From the NCBI GenBank assembly GCA_964506325.1, contig CAZDLO010000008.1, positions 10,130 to 74,129 on the forward strand: a stretch of 64,000 nucleotides of DNA, given 5' to 3'. Below the pieces are notes generated by a model. That model was not told the DNA's origin and searched no databases. It worked only from the letters and a program-made list of their open reading frames with translations. The position numbers and the translations under genes are program-made. The DNA comes from CAINVV01 sp964506325. GTDB taxonomy: Bacteria; Bacteroidota; Bacteroidia; Bacteroidales; Prolixibacteraceae. This document shows positions 1 through 8,888 of the stretch, one piece after another (within the stretch, counting starts at the first letter, position 1; every line of letters begins with the position of its first letter).

Positions 1-159
1 TTCCCCTTTCAGAAGGTGCATCGTACAAGCATGGTCAATGTAAAGAAAATCAGTCATATAGAAGGCAATGTTATTTATATTGGGTCGCATAAGCTGTCGA
101 TGTCTGAATCCTACAAGCAGATTTTGATTGGTCAGATGTTCGGGGACCAGCAATCCTGA
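1..159 (+). CDS. LytTR-type response regulator, C-terminal fragment
   Basis: Open frame entering from the left edge and ending at TGA 157-159, 52 residues. The visible part fits the end of a LytTR DNA-binding domain: FQKVHRTSMVNVKKI matches the family pattern F-x-R-x-H-R-S-x-x-V-N, followed by a beta strand (NVIYIGSHKLSMS) and a last helix (SESYKQILI). In the usual LytTR architecture a receiver domain lies upstream, outside this window, so whether one is present cannot be seen. It converges on susD and is separated from it by a hairpin terminator. The family call is fairly safe; the target genes are unknown. Confidence 0.75.
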   Translation, partial: FPFQKVHRTSMVNVKKISHIEGNVIYIGSHKLSMSESYKQILIGQMFGDQQS

Positions 160-178
160 GAAAGGCAATAAAAAATAC

Positions 179-195
179 TTTAGAATCATTCTAAA
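179..195. repeat. 17-bp dyad repeat, copy A (perfect)
   Basis: TTTAGAATCATTCTAAA, a perfect inverted repeat around a central C. Four similar copies lie at 6257, 16227, 28559 and 63921. This copy sits between two convergent gene ends, so it is not in an obvious promoter position. Confidence 0.7.
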
Positions 196-200
196 TAAAA

Positions 201-229
201 ACAGGGATTCTCTGAATGAGAACCCCTGT
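201..229. terminator. Bidirectional intrinsic terminator
   Basis: ACAGGG, one unpaired base, TTCTC, a TGAAT loop, GAGAA, one unpaired base, then CCCTGT. A T-rich run follows on the plus strand and an A-rich run precedes it, so it can end both the LytTR gene and the convergent susD transcript. Confidence 0.7.
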
Positions 230-280
230 TTCTTTTAACACTTGTCCGGAAAAAAAGCAGTTATTCCGGATTCCGTAGGA

Positions 281-1972
281 TCAATAGCTATCATTCTGTA
301 TCAGGTATCCCTTGTTGGCAGAGGCACCGTCTACTGCTGACTGAGGAATAGGGAAGAGGCGTTTTTTGGCATTGTTGTCTGTCTTCTCTGTCCAGGTACC
401 TTCGTATTTCCCAAAACGGATCATATCTGTCCGTCTCTGGCACTCCCAGTAGAATTCAAATCCGCGTTCGCGGTACAACAGGTCAATTGTCATTGAAGTT
501 AACGCCGGCGGTATCTGGCTTGGCCTGGCAGTTCTTGAAGCACGGACTGCATTGACATCATTCAGGGCACCGGATGCGTCGCCCTTGCGCATTTTAGCTT
601 CAGCGCGCATCATATAGATGTCGGCAAAACGGATAATGACGATGTCAGCCTGGCCTTTGTTACGGCCGGAGTCTGAAAGTTTGCTGAATTCATATTTTTC
701 CACCCTGTAACCGGTGCTGTAACCGCTTCCGGCAGAAGTGAAGTCAATCTGCAGGGTATGATTCACCAGTTTGGTCTTATCAGCGCGTGTTACGTTGTAA
801 AGTTTACCAATTTTATAGGTGTTGTTTGTTCCGCGCTCGAATGGCTGTCCGGCCCTGGTAGTCTGTAAGCCGAATTGTTGTCCCCTGATGATACCACGGT
901 CGATCCTGTAGGTACTTCCGTCAACATAGAAGGGCAGTGAATCTGCCGGGACGATCAGATTTCTCTTCAGGAAACGTGCATCCCTGGAAGGATCGGTTGC
1001 TCCGTAAGCCTGGGTCCAGCTGCCGTAGAAGTCGGGCGTAATGGCCGGACCGTCAGTACCGTTTGCTGCAGGAAATCCTGGCAATGGGAACTGATCTCCT
1101 GAAAGGGAGAAATAGGCCATACGGTTGTGACCGTTAAGGTCAGGACGCTGGTCAACAGCAAAGATCAGCTCTTTGTTGTCATGATTCTCATCGTCAAATA
1201 TTGCGAAGTATTCCGATGACAACTGGTATTGACTTGAATTGATCACTTTGTCAGTATAGGTAATGACCTTGTCCATATCTTCCGGCTTGAAAGTAAAGCT
1301 GGCGGCATACGGATCTCTCCAGACGGCAGCATTCAGGTGTAACCGTGCGAGCAGGCCAAGGACTCCTCCTTGTGTCATGCGGCCCGGACCGGTAGAAGTG
1401 CCGACATCAGGTAGGGCAGCTTCCAGTTCTGTGCGGATATATTCCACTGCATCATTTTTGCGGATGATCTTTGAAACCTCGTTAGGGTCATCCTTGATGA
1501 AACTGAGGCCGTACATATCGAGCAAAACCATGTTGTAATAAGCTCTGAGTGCCCTCATTTCGGCAAGATACATTTTGGCATCGGCACCTGTCATCGGCTG
1601 GAGTACATTGATAGCGGTAACTGTTCTGGAGATCAGTGTCACAAGTGTGTTCCAGGCCTCCGTGATACGCACGTGGGATGGAGTCATCAGGTGGCGGTGC
1701 AAATCAATGTAGATTCCGTTATCACCCCAGTCGGTTCCGCCACGGTAGGGAAGGATGGCTTCATCGGTTGAGATTTCCTGCAGGGCAAAATACCTGGTAT
1801 GCAGGAAGAAGTCGGGAAGCAGTGCATAGGCAGGAGCCACGCTGCCTTTGATAATGTCGCTCGGTAATTTTCCACCGGTAAGCGATTCATCCAGGACCTG
1901 CTCTTTCAGGTCAGTGCAACTGAATCCAAGTAATACGGTGGCCAGAATGGCAATCTTAAACTTGTTTTTCAT
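281..1972 (-). CDS. SusD/RagB-family outer-membrane nutrient-binding lipoprotein
   Basis: Surface lipoprotein of 563 residues that forms the lid of a SusCD transporter and captures substrate before TonB-dependent import. The N-terminus is a lipoprotein signal with lipobox LGFSC (Cys about residue 19). The body has the SusD layout, a helical TPR-like N-terminal half (TRTVTAINVLQ, MRALRAYYNMVLLDMYG) and a C-terminal SusD domain (IIRFADIYMMRAEAKM, LLYRERGFEFYWECQRRTDMIRFG). It starts 21 nt after the susC stop and is the last gene of the inositol operon. Position suggests inositol or an inositol-containing glycan as ligand, but binding specificity cannot be read from the sequence. Confidence 0.93.
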   Translation of the reverse strand: MKNKFKIAILATVLLGFSCTDLKEQVLDESLTGGKLPSDIIKGSVAPAYALLPDFFLHTRYFALQEISTDEAILPYRGGTDWGDNGIYIDLHRHLMTPSHVRITEAWNTLVTLISRTVTAINVLQPMTGADAKMYLAEMRALRAYYNMVLLDMYGLSFIKDDPNEVSKIIRKNDAVEYIRTELEAALPDVGTSTGPGRMTQGGVLGLLARLHLNAAVWRDPYAASFTFKPEDMDKVITYTDKVINSSQYQLSSEYFAIFDDENHDNKELIFAVDQRPDLNGHNRMAYFSLSGDQFPLPGFPAANGTDGPAITPDFYGSWTQAYGATDPSRDARFLKRNLIVPADSLPFYVDGSTYRIDRGIIRGQQFGLQTTRAGQPFERGTNNTYKIGKLYNVTRADKTKLVNHTLQIDFTSAGSGYSTGYRVEKYEFSKLSDSGRNKGQADIVIIRFADIYMMRAEAKMRKGDASGALNDVNAVRASRTARPSQIPPALTSMTIDLLYRERGFEFYWECQRRTDMIRFGKYEGTWTEKTDNNAKKRLFPIPQSAVDGASANKGYLIQNDSY

Positions 1973-1993
1973 ATCTGTAGTCTTTTAAATTTA

Positions 1994-4900
1994 TTAGAAT
2001 GTCAGGTTAAGTCCGAATACAAATGCACGGGCTTTCGGATAACTGTTTTTGTCGATACCGAAAGACTGGATGCCTCTATCAGAACTATCCTGGTTTACCT
2101 CAGGATCGAATCCGTCATAACTGGTGATGACAAACAGGTTCTGTCCTGTTAATGAGATACGCAGTTCTTCCAGCCACTTGGTACAGCCAATTGATTTTGT
2201 ATCAAGATTATAGGCCAGTGTGGCATTGTTCATGCGGAAGAAGGAACCGTCCTTGAGGTAGCGTGTAGAAACAGATGCAGGGTTGATGTTGCTTTCTGTC
2301 GGGAATTCAATAGCGGCAGCAGTTGTATTGAGCGACTTGGCAAGACGGGCTTTGTAGAAGTTTGCAGTGGCAGTGTTGTCGAAGATTTTGTTGCCGGAAA
2401 CACCGTTGAAGTTCATCACCAGGTCAAAGCGCTTGTAGCTTAGGTTGGCGTTGAAGTTGAACATTTTGTCGGGCAATGCGGTACCAACAACATGACGGTC
2501 GGCATCCGAATCCTTGCCATCCTTGTTCCAGTCTACATATTTTGTAAGGCCATTGGTTCCGATCCCGTCAAACTCTTTCATATAAAAGGCACCGATAGGA
2601 TAGCCGTTTACATAACCGTTCACAGTGGCAGTACTCAATCCGGCCCCGGAGGCTCCACCGGTAGTAAGGATGGTAAATGGCGAGTTCTGTACATCATTGT
2701 TGATGAAGGTGATGTTACCGCCGAAGGTGTAGGAAAAAGCGTTTTTATTCTTGTGCTGGTATTCCAGTGCCACCTCAAGTCCGTTGTTGGTGATGGTCAT
2801 GTCTTTCACATTCGTCCAGTAGGATGTTGCCGGTTGAATAGGGTCAGAAGGAACCACCTCAAGGAGGATGTTGTTGGAAACCTTGTGGAAATAGTCGATG
2901 GTTCCGCTCAAATCGCCTTTGAAAAGTGCGAAATCAATACCGCCGTTGGTCATTGTGGATACTTCCCACTGAATGTCTGGATTGGCGAGACGGACGTAAG
3001 TGGTACCGGCAGGGTAACTTCCTGTCGGATCAAGCGGATAGCTGGTTGTTGAACTGACACTTGTGGTAAAGAGGGCCTGGGTGATTTTGTTTGGAATTTC
3101 CTGGTTACCGGTCTGTCCCCATCCTGCGCGAAGTTTCAGGTTGCTGAAAGGCAGGGATTTCATGAATTCTTCTTCAGTGATCCTCCATCCTGCAGCAAAA
3201 GAAGGGAATGTTCCGTATTTTTTGTTCTCTCCGAATTTGGAGGAACCATCGGAACGTAAAGTGGCTGTGAACAGCATCTTGTTCTTGTAGCTGTAATTGG
3301 CCCTGCCAAAGAACGATTGCAGTTCGTTGATCTGTGCCCATCCGCTCGGTTTGTTATCGACCATGTTGAGCTCCTGTCCGAGGCCCGGGTTGTAACGTGG
3401 CTCCACGCCGGTTGGGGCGAACAATCCAATACTCCATGCCCTGTAACGGCCGAAAGTTTCCTGGAAAGAGTATCCGGCCATTGCCTGGATATTATGATCG
3501 CCAAAATCACGGGTATAGGTCAGGTAGTTTTCGATAATTGTATTTGTGCCGTTGGAGAAATTCTGGTCGAGGCGTCCGCGCTCGAAAGGCAGAGTGCTTG
3601 GCATGGACTGTCCGTCGTAATTTCCGGAAGCGTTCTGGTATCCGAGGTTTAGCTTGTAGATCAGTCCTTTGGTGATCTCGAAAGAGGGAGAAATATTGGC
3701 GATGATCCTCCTGTTTTCACTGAAACCTTTGTACAGTTTGGCGTCGATCAGCGGGTTCATGATGTCGCTGAAAACGGTTGGCTGACCATTGGTGTAGGCG
3801 GGATAGGTCGGGTTGTTGCCGATCATGGCAGATACCATGGTGCCGGCGTTGCAATTTTCGCCGGTTTCGACGGTTGCATTCAGGTTGTAATCAATTTTCA
3901 GGCGATCGTTGAGCAGTTTCTGGGTGATGTTTACCCTGCCGCTGTAACGTTTAAGACCTGTGGCGATGATAATACCCTGTTGATCCAGGTATCCGAGAGA
4001 GGCATAATAGTTGGTTTTCTGACTTCCGCCTTTAAGAATCAGGTTGTGATCGTGGGTAACGGCCGTACGGGTAAGCTCATCCTGCCAGTCGGTGTCGGCA
4101 CCTTTGTCGATAAGCGTTCCGCCGATAGCAACTACCTGTTTTCTGAATTCGTCCGGACTGAATACCGGGATCTTACGGGCGATCTTACCGAAACCGACAC
4201 TGGAGGAAATGGTCACTTTGGAGGTGCCTGAAGCTCCTCTCTTGGTGGTGATAAGAATTACGCCGTTCGCTCCGCGGGCTCCATAAATAGCTGTAGCAGA
4301 GGCATCCTTGAGGACGTCCATGGACTCAATGTCTTCAGGGTTGATAAAAGTCAGCGGGCTTGCATCAGAACCTGTACCTGCCAGACCAATCGGGAATCCA
4401 TCGATGACGAAGAGTGGACCTGTACCCTGCCTGAGGCTACCCTGTCCACGGATGATGATCCTCTGACCGCTTCCGGGAGCACCACTTGAAGAGGTGACGT
4501 TCACACCGGAGGCTTTACCCTGGAGCAGAAGCTCCGGAGAACTGATAACACCCTTGTTGAAATCCGCACTTGTGACGGAAGAAACAGCACCGGTGATATC
4601 TTTCTTTTTCTGGGTAGCATAGCCAACAGCTACAACCTCTTCAAGGCCGATGGCATCATTTTCCATCACAATCTTGAAATTTGACTGACCGGCCACAGCT
4701 ATTTCCTGGGATTTCAAACCTACAAACGATATCTGCAGGGTCTGGGCATTTTCAGGTATTTCCAGTTGAAAATTTCCATCCACATCCGTAGCGGTACCGA
4801 TGGTAGTATTTTTAACTATTACGCCAACTCCCGGTAAAGGAAGATTGTCTGAGTCAACTACTTTACCTGTTACCTGTTTTTTCTTTTGCTGTTCTGCAGC

Positions 4901-5062
4901 ACTGTTGCCGTTTCCTGTCAGGCCACCTGTTGCCGGCGAACTATCTATCGCCAGGGCACCGGTAGTCATCAAAACTGAAAATGCCAGAACGAAATTCAGT
5001 TTTCGAAGGAAAGAGCTCCTTTCCCTGTGGAAAGGAGGGGTGTTTAATCGTGATTTTTTCAT
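1994..5062 (-). CDS. SusC/RagA-family TonB-dependent outer-membrane transporter
   Basis: 1022-residue TonB-dependent receptor. It has a signal peptide (hydrophobic stretch about residues 22-40), a carboxypeptidase-regulatory-like beta-sandwich (about 62-140, starting VTGKVVDSDNLPLPGVGV), then the SusC signature (LEEVVAVGYATQKKKDITGAV) and plug domain (FVIDGFPI, INPEDIESMDVLKDASATAI, YGARGANGVILITTK). A 22-strand-type barrel ends in aromatic FVFGLNLTF. It imports the ligand captured by SusD using energy from TonB-ExbBD, whose genes are not here. Only 55 nt separate it from iolG upstream on the same strand and no promoter is evident there, so it is probably co-transcribed with the iol genes. 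Confidence 0.95.
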   Translation of the reverse strand: MKKSRLNTPPFHRERSSFLRKLNFVLAFSVLMTTGALAIDSSPATGGLTGNGNSAAEQQKKKQVTGKVVDSDNLPLPGVGVIVKNTTIGTATDVDGNFQLEIPENAQTLQISFVGLKSQEIAVAGQSNFKIVMENDAIGLEEVVAVGYATQKKKDITGAVSSVTSADFNKGVISSPELLLQGKASGVNVTSSSGAPGSGQRIIIRGQGSLRQGTGPLFVIDGFPIGLAGTGSDASPLTFINPEDIESMDVLKDASATAIYGARGANGVILITTKRGASGTSKVTISSSVGFGKIARKIPVFSPDEFRKQVVAIGGTLIDKGADTDWQDELTRTAVTHDHNLILKGGSQKTNYYASLGYLDQQGIIIATGLKRYSGRVNITQKLLNDRLKIDYNLNATVETGENCNAGTMVSAMIGNNPTYPAYTNGQPTVFSDIMNPLIDAKLYKGFSENRRIIANISPSFEITKGLIYKLNLGYQNASGNYDGQSMPSTLPFERGRLDQNFSNGTNTIIENYLTYTRDFGDHNIQAMAGYSFQETFGRYRAWSIGLFAPTGVEPRYNPGLGQELNMVDNKPSGWAQINELQSFFGRANYSYKNKMLFTATLRSDGSSKFGENKKYGTFPSFAAGWRITEEEFMKSLPFSNLKLRAGWGQTGNQEIPNKITQALFTTSVSSTTSYPLDPTGSYPAGTTYVRLANPDIQWEVSTMTNGGIDFALFKGDLSGTIDYFHKVSNNILLEVVPSDPIQPATSYWTNVKDMTITNNGLEVALEYQHKNKNAFSYTFGGNITFINNDVQNSPFTILTTGGASGAGLSTATVNGYVNGYPIGAFYMKEFDGIGTNGLTKYVDWNKDGKDSDADRHVVGTALPDKMFNFNANLSYKRFDLVMNFNGVSGNKIFDNTATANFYKARLAKSLNTTAAAIEFPTESNINPASVSTRYLKDGSFFRMNNATLAYNLDTKSIGCTKWLEELRISLTGQNLFVITSYDGFDPEVNQDSSDRGIQSFGIDKNSYPKARAFVFGLNLTF

Positions 5063-5117
5063 AAATGATTCATTTTTAATTTAAACTACATGTTTGGTTC
5101 TATTCTTATTATCCATC

Positions 5118-6131
5118 TTAAATTATTTCGCTAAGCTTAACCGGACGATTCTCAAGTACCGATTTTTTGGCGGCAAGGGCAATAGCAACCGATTGCAATC
5201 CGTCATCACCGGATACAGGAAGAGGAAGATCATTGACAACTGCATGGCAGAAGATCTTCATCTCATTGGCATAAGCCTCGAGGTAGCGGTCCATGAAGAA
5301 ATTCAGCGGCAGGGAGCCATGGACTCCATCTGCTGCGAAATAGCGGTGATTTTCGGGATAGTTGTTGTCTGCGCTGGCCATGCCTTTGGATCCGAATATT
5401 TCAACCCTCTGGTCATAACCATACACTGCCTTGCGGCTGTTGTCAATCACCCCGATGGCACCATTGGCAAAAGTCAGGGTGATGACGGCTGTATCAACAT
5501 CACCTGCCTTACCGATAGCTTCATCGACAAGAACGGCAGCTTTAGCATATACTTCAGTCACTTCGCTGCCGGCAATGTATCTTGCCATGTCAAAATCATG
5601 AATGGTCATGTCCATGAACATTCCCCCGGAAACCGCACTGTATTCTGCCGGCGGTGGTGCCGGGTCGCGCGAGGTTATTTTCAGGATGTGCGGATCACCG
5701 ATTTTCCCATCAACAACCATCTGCTTTATTTTCATGAAGTTGGGATCGAAACGCCTGTTGAATCCCACCATTAGTTTTACCCCGGCTTTGGCAACGGCAT
5801 CCAGTGCCCCCTGGATCACCGGAAGGGAGAGGTCTACCGGTTTTTCGCAGAAAATGTGTTTCCCGGCCTGCGCCGCCTCTACGATGTACCTGGCATGTGT
5901 GTCTGTGGGAGAGCAGATGACAACCGCTTCAACTTCGGGATGATTGAGGACATCCCTGTAATTGCTGAAAACCGTTGTGATACCGAATCCGCCGGCCACT
6001 TCCTGTGCTCCGGCCAGGTTGATATCAGCTACGGCTACAACTTCCGCTTGCGGAACATTCTGTACAAGTGTGGCAATATGGACCTTACCTATCCTGCCCG
6101 TGCCAATTACGCCTACTTTTAATTTTTTCAT
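5118..6131 (-). CDS. iolG: Inositol 2-dehydrogenase
   Basis: 337-residue NAD-dependent oxidoreductase (Gfo/Idh/MocA family) that oxidises myo-inositol to scyllo-inosose, the first catabolic step. The Rossmann fold shows GTGRIG at residues 10-15. The catalytic Lys is in EKPVD (K97), and Asp and His are in DMTIHDFD (D174, H178), matching the family triad. Length is normal for IolG. The ATG overlaps the stop of a 24-codon upstream ORF (ATGA), suggesting translational coupling. The iolE-iolG gap is 209 nt, much larger than other gaps in the operon, so an internal promoter or processing site is plausible. A related sugar or scyllo-inositol dehydrogenase is the main alternative, but the neighbours favour IolG. 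Confidence 0.88.
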   Translation of the reverse strand: MKKLKVGVIGTGRIGKVHIATLVQNVPQAEVVAVADINLAGAQEVAGGFGITTVFSNYRDVLNHPEVEAVVICSPTDTHARYIVEAAQAGKHIFCEKPVDLSLPVIQGALDAVAKAGVKLMVGFNRRFDPNFMKIKQMVVDGKIGDPHILKITSRDPAPPPAEYSAVSGGMFMDMTIHDFDMARYIAGSEVTEVYAKAAVLVDEAIGKAGDVDTAVITLTFANGAIGVIDNSRKAVYGYDQRVEIFGSKGMASADNNYPENHRYFAADGVHGSLPLNFFMDRYLEAYANEMKIFCHAVVNDLPLPVSGDDGLQSVAIALAAKKSVLENRPVKLSEII

Positions 6132-6202
6132 GTGCTTATATTTTGTTTTTTAGTTTGCCAAATGGAAACGAAGTTCAGCGAAGCTAATACCCACTTTTTC
6201 AT
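6128..6202 (-). promoter_or_regulatory. 24-codon leader ORF / repeated 5' element before iolG
   Basis: A 75-nt stretch reading as a complete ORF that begins MKKWVLASLNFVS and ends with a TGA overlapping the iolG start (ATGA). A copy at 51086-51160 before ackA is identical at 62 of 75 positions without gaps, and the resemblance continues about 18 nt further upstream. None of the differences is synonymous, so conservation acts on nucleotides at least as much as on a peptide. It may be a leader peptide, a 5'-UTR regulatory element or a dispersed repeat. Confidence 0.5.
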
Positions 6203-6256
6203 TTTCGGTTGGTTTGAAAATTGCAGGATGGATATTTCATTTTGCTATATTTTTTA

Positions 6257-6273
6257 CTTAGAATGATTCTTAC
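6257..6273. repeat. 17-bp dyad repeat, copy B (14/17)
   Basis: CTTAGAATGATTCTTAC in the iolE-iolG gap, matching the window consensus TTTAGAATnATTCTAAA at 14 of 17 positions. This copy could act on iolG transcription because it lies 126 nt upstream of that gene. Confidence 0.5.
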
Positions 6274-6340
6274 TAACAGAATAAATGCAAATGCGAAGAA
6301 CAATTCAAAACATTACAATCAGGTTGCGTTTACATTAAGT

Positions 6341-7249
6341 TTATATTACAACCAGACCCAGTGATCCAATGTAATCGCGGTTTCTCCGGGCACAGGTTTT
6401 CGGATTCCCCATGCCTGGCAGGACATCCTGCTCGACCACAATCCACCCGGCATATTTGTGCCTGTTCAATTCGGCAACGATGGCAGGAAAATCAACAGAT
6501 CCTTTTCCCAGCTCACAAAAAACGCCGCTGCCCACTGATTTGAAATAGTCCCAGCCTTCCGTGCGCGACTGTTCAGCAATTTCTGCATGACAATCCTTGA
6601 AATGAATATGCCAGATCCGGGATTTGTGTTTTACCAGGGCTTTCAGCGGGTCGCCGCCGCCGAATTTGTAATGGCCCATGTCCAGCACCAGGCCAACAAG
6701 GTCAGGATCAGTAAGTGCCATCAGCTGGTCAATTTCCGCCGGGGTTTCCACGTAACCTGCACAATGGTGGTGAAATACCGTACGCAGCCCGGTTTTGTTT
6801 TTTACCTCCCTCGCCACATAATCAGCTCCTTCTGCAAATATCTTCCATTCATTCAGGGTCAGACCCATTTCACTGGTTACACGCCCGGCGTTATTTGTGC
6901 GTTCCGGAACACTGCCGTTGTCGTCGGCAAGGACAATAAATGCATCCTTGTAACCGGCATCTGCCATCAGCCTGGCTGTTTTCACCGCTGCTTCAGCACC
7001 GGCTTTGTGCCTGGAGAGGTCCTTCAGAAAAACCGGGACAAACGCGCCAACCATGGCTAACTGGCGCTGGTCAAGTTCTTTTTTGAGTTCCCCCGGATCT
7101 GTAGGCATAAATCCCCAGTCGCCGAGTTCACTTCCCTGGTATCCCGTTTCATGGATTTCATTGAGTACCTGCACATATCCGGCAGCTTTGCCGTCAAGGT
7201 CGAATTCCAGAACTCCCCAGGAACACGGGGCATTGGCAATTTTTATCAT
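6341..7249 (-). CDS. iolE: Myo-inosose-2 dehydratase
   Basis: TIM-barrel enzyme of the xylose isomerase-like (AP endonuclease 2) fold that dehydrates scyllo-inosose to 3D-(3,5/4)-trihydroxycyclohexane-1,2-dione. The start MIKIANAPCSWGVLEF matches the usual IolE N-terminus and gives 302 residues, normal for the family. An in-frame ATG at 7300 would add 17 residues and overlap iolA by 19 nt, so it is less likely. Metal-ligand regions are visible: VFHHHCAGYVETP, LVLDMGHYKFGG, IWHIHFKDCH and a late Glu in WIVVEQD. It follows iolA by 32 nt in the operon. Confidence 0.88.
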   Translation of the reverse strand: MIKIANAPCSWGVLEFDLDGKAAGYVQVLNEIHETGYQGSELGDWGFMPTDPGELKKELDQRQLAMVGAFVPVFLKDLSRHKAGAEAAVKTARLMADAGYKDAFIVLADDNGSVPERTNNAGRVTSEMGLTLNEWKIFAEGADYVAREVKNKTGLRTVFHHHCAGYVETPAEIDQLMALTDPDLVGLVLDMGHYKFGGGDPLKALVKHKSRIWHIHFKDCHAEIAEQSRTEGWDYFKSVGSGVFCELGKGSVDFPAIVAELNRHKYAGWIVVEQDVLPGMGNPKTCARRNRDYIGSLGLVVI

Positions 7250-7281
7250 GTCTCTAGTTTTAAAGTTTATTTCTTCAATTG

Positions 7282-8751
7282 TCAGAATTTCCTGGTCCAT
7301 TCATCATTCCATCTTTCAATGACCACTTTCGTCTGGGTGTAAAACTCCACAGCATGCGACGACTGGCCATGCAAATCACCGAAGAAGCTCTCTTTCCAGC
7401 CACTAAACGGGAAGAAAGCCATTGGTGCAGCGATTCCGATGTTTACTCCGATGTTACCGGCGATGGTATCATGACGGAATTTTCTTGCTGCGGCACCGCT
7501 GCGGGTGAAAATGCAGGCAGAGTTGCCGTAACGGCTTTGGTTGATCACTTCAATGGCTTCATCCAGGGTGTTAACCTGTATAATGCTCAGTACCGGGCCA
7601 AATATCTCGGTCTGGTATACCTGGCTTTTAATATTAACGTTCCCGAGAATGGTTGGTCCGATAAAATACCCATCTTCAAAACCGGGTACAACCACGTTTC
7701 TGCCATCCAGCAGGAGTTCGGCACCGTCGTCGATGCCGGATTGCAGCAGCGATTCTATCCTGTCTTTGCTTTCTTCAGTGATGACAGGTCCCATATCTAC
7801 ACCGGCAGACATTCCATCTCCGGTCTTTTTCGATTTTGCCAGTTCCACCAGCCTGGATGGAATGGTTTCTGATGCCTGCCCAACCGTGATAACGACTGAG
7901 GCGGCCAGGCAACGCTGACCGGCGCATCCGAAAGCACTATCCGTAATAATTTTAACTGTGGTATCCATATCTGCATCGGGCATCACCACAACGGCATTCT
8001 TAGCTCCACCCTGGGCCTGGACTCTCTTGCCATTCAGCGTTCCGGTCTGGTAAACGTGTTTGGCGACACCGGTGGATCCTACAAAGCTGATCGCCTGTAT
8101 GGAGGGATGTTCCAGTATTGCATCCACGGCTTCTTTGGCTCCGTGGACCATATTCAATACGCCTTTGGGAAGGTTGACCGATTCAAAAAGTTCGAAAATC
8201 TTAGTCATGGTCATTGGAACTTTCTCGGAAGGCTTTACGATATAGGTGTTTCCGCAGGCAATGGCGTAAGGCATGAACCAGAAGGGAATCATGATGGGAA
8301 AGTTGAAAGGGGAGATGCAGGCCCCGACCCCGATAGGCTGGCGAATGACAAATTCATCGACCCCGGTAGCAATATCTTCTGAAAAGGGACTCTGCAGCAT
8401 GGTAGGTATACCACAGGCCACTTCAATGTTTTCCAGGGCACGAACCATTTCTGCCTTCGACTCTGCATAGGTCTTTCCGCACTCTTTTGTACAAATCTCA
8501 GCGATAAGGTCTGTATTGGCCTCGAGTACCTGCTTCATTTTGAAAAGATACTGAATGCGCTGAGTGGCGGGGGTATTTCGCCAGCTTTTGGAGGCATTGA
8601 CGGCAGCTTCAGCTGCATCCTGGATGTCCTTCCTGCTGCCTGCCGGCACCTGAACAATGGCCTTGCCTGTCGCAGGGTTGATAACATCCAGCACGTTATC
8701 CCCTTTGCTCTCCACCCATTGACCGTTGATAAAATTCTTTAATGTTGTCAT
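7282..8751 (-). CDS. iolA: Methylmalonate/malonate-semialdehyde dehydrogenase (CoA-acylating)
   Basis: Aldehyde dehydrogenase superfamily enzyme of 489 residues from the start MTTLKNFINGQWVES; a start 12 codons upstream (8787) is open but untypical. It converts malonate semialdehyde from inositol to acetyl-CoA and CO2. Seen are the NAD-binding region (VGACISPFNFPIMIPFW), SFVGSTGVAKHV, and the catalytic Cys in FGCAGQRCLAAS, the typical MMSDH form. FGPVLSIIQV and FTRSGAAARKF are also family hallmarks. The 489-residue length is close to the usual 485-500. Its product feeds the acetate branch encoded at 48.9-52.4 kb. Confidence 0.9.
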   Translation of the reverse strand: MTTLKNFINGQWVESKGDNVLDVINPATGKAIVQVPAGSRKDIQDAAEAAVNASKSWRNTPATQRIQYLFKMKQVLEANTDLIAEICTKECGKTYAESKAEMVRALENIEVACGIPTMLQSPFSEDIATGVDEFVIRQPIGVGACISPFNFPIMIPFWFMPYAIACGNTYIVKPSEKVPMTMTKIFELFESVNLPKGVLNMVHGAKEAVDAILEHPSIQAISFVGSTGVAKHVYQTGTLNGKRVQAQGGAKNAVVVMPDADMDTTVKIITDSAFGCAGQRCLAASVVITVGQASETIPSRLVELAKSKKTGDGMSAGVDMGPVITEESKDRIESLLQSGIDDGAELLLDGRNVVVPGFEDGYFIGPTILGNVNIKSQVYQTEIFGPVLSIIQVNTLDEAIEVINQSRYGNSACIFTRSGAAARKFRHDTIAGNIGVNIGIAAPMAFFPFSGWKESFFGDLHGQSSHAVEFYTQTKVVIERWNDEWTRKF

Positions 8752-8888
8752 TTTTTTATATTCTTTCGTGTGTATTTCAATTTTCATTTGCTTCCGTAAT
8801 AATCCTGTATCTCCTGATTGCCATTTATTTATCAGGTATTTCAGACAGCACCGCGGCAGGTTCTGTCAGTGAGCGGAATTCCCCGGAA

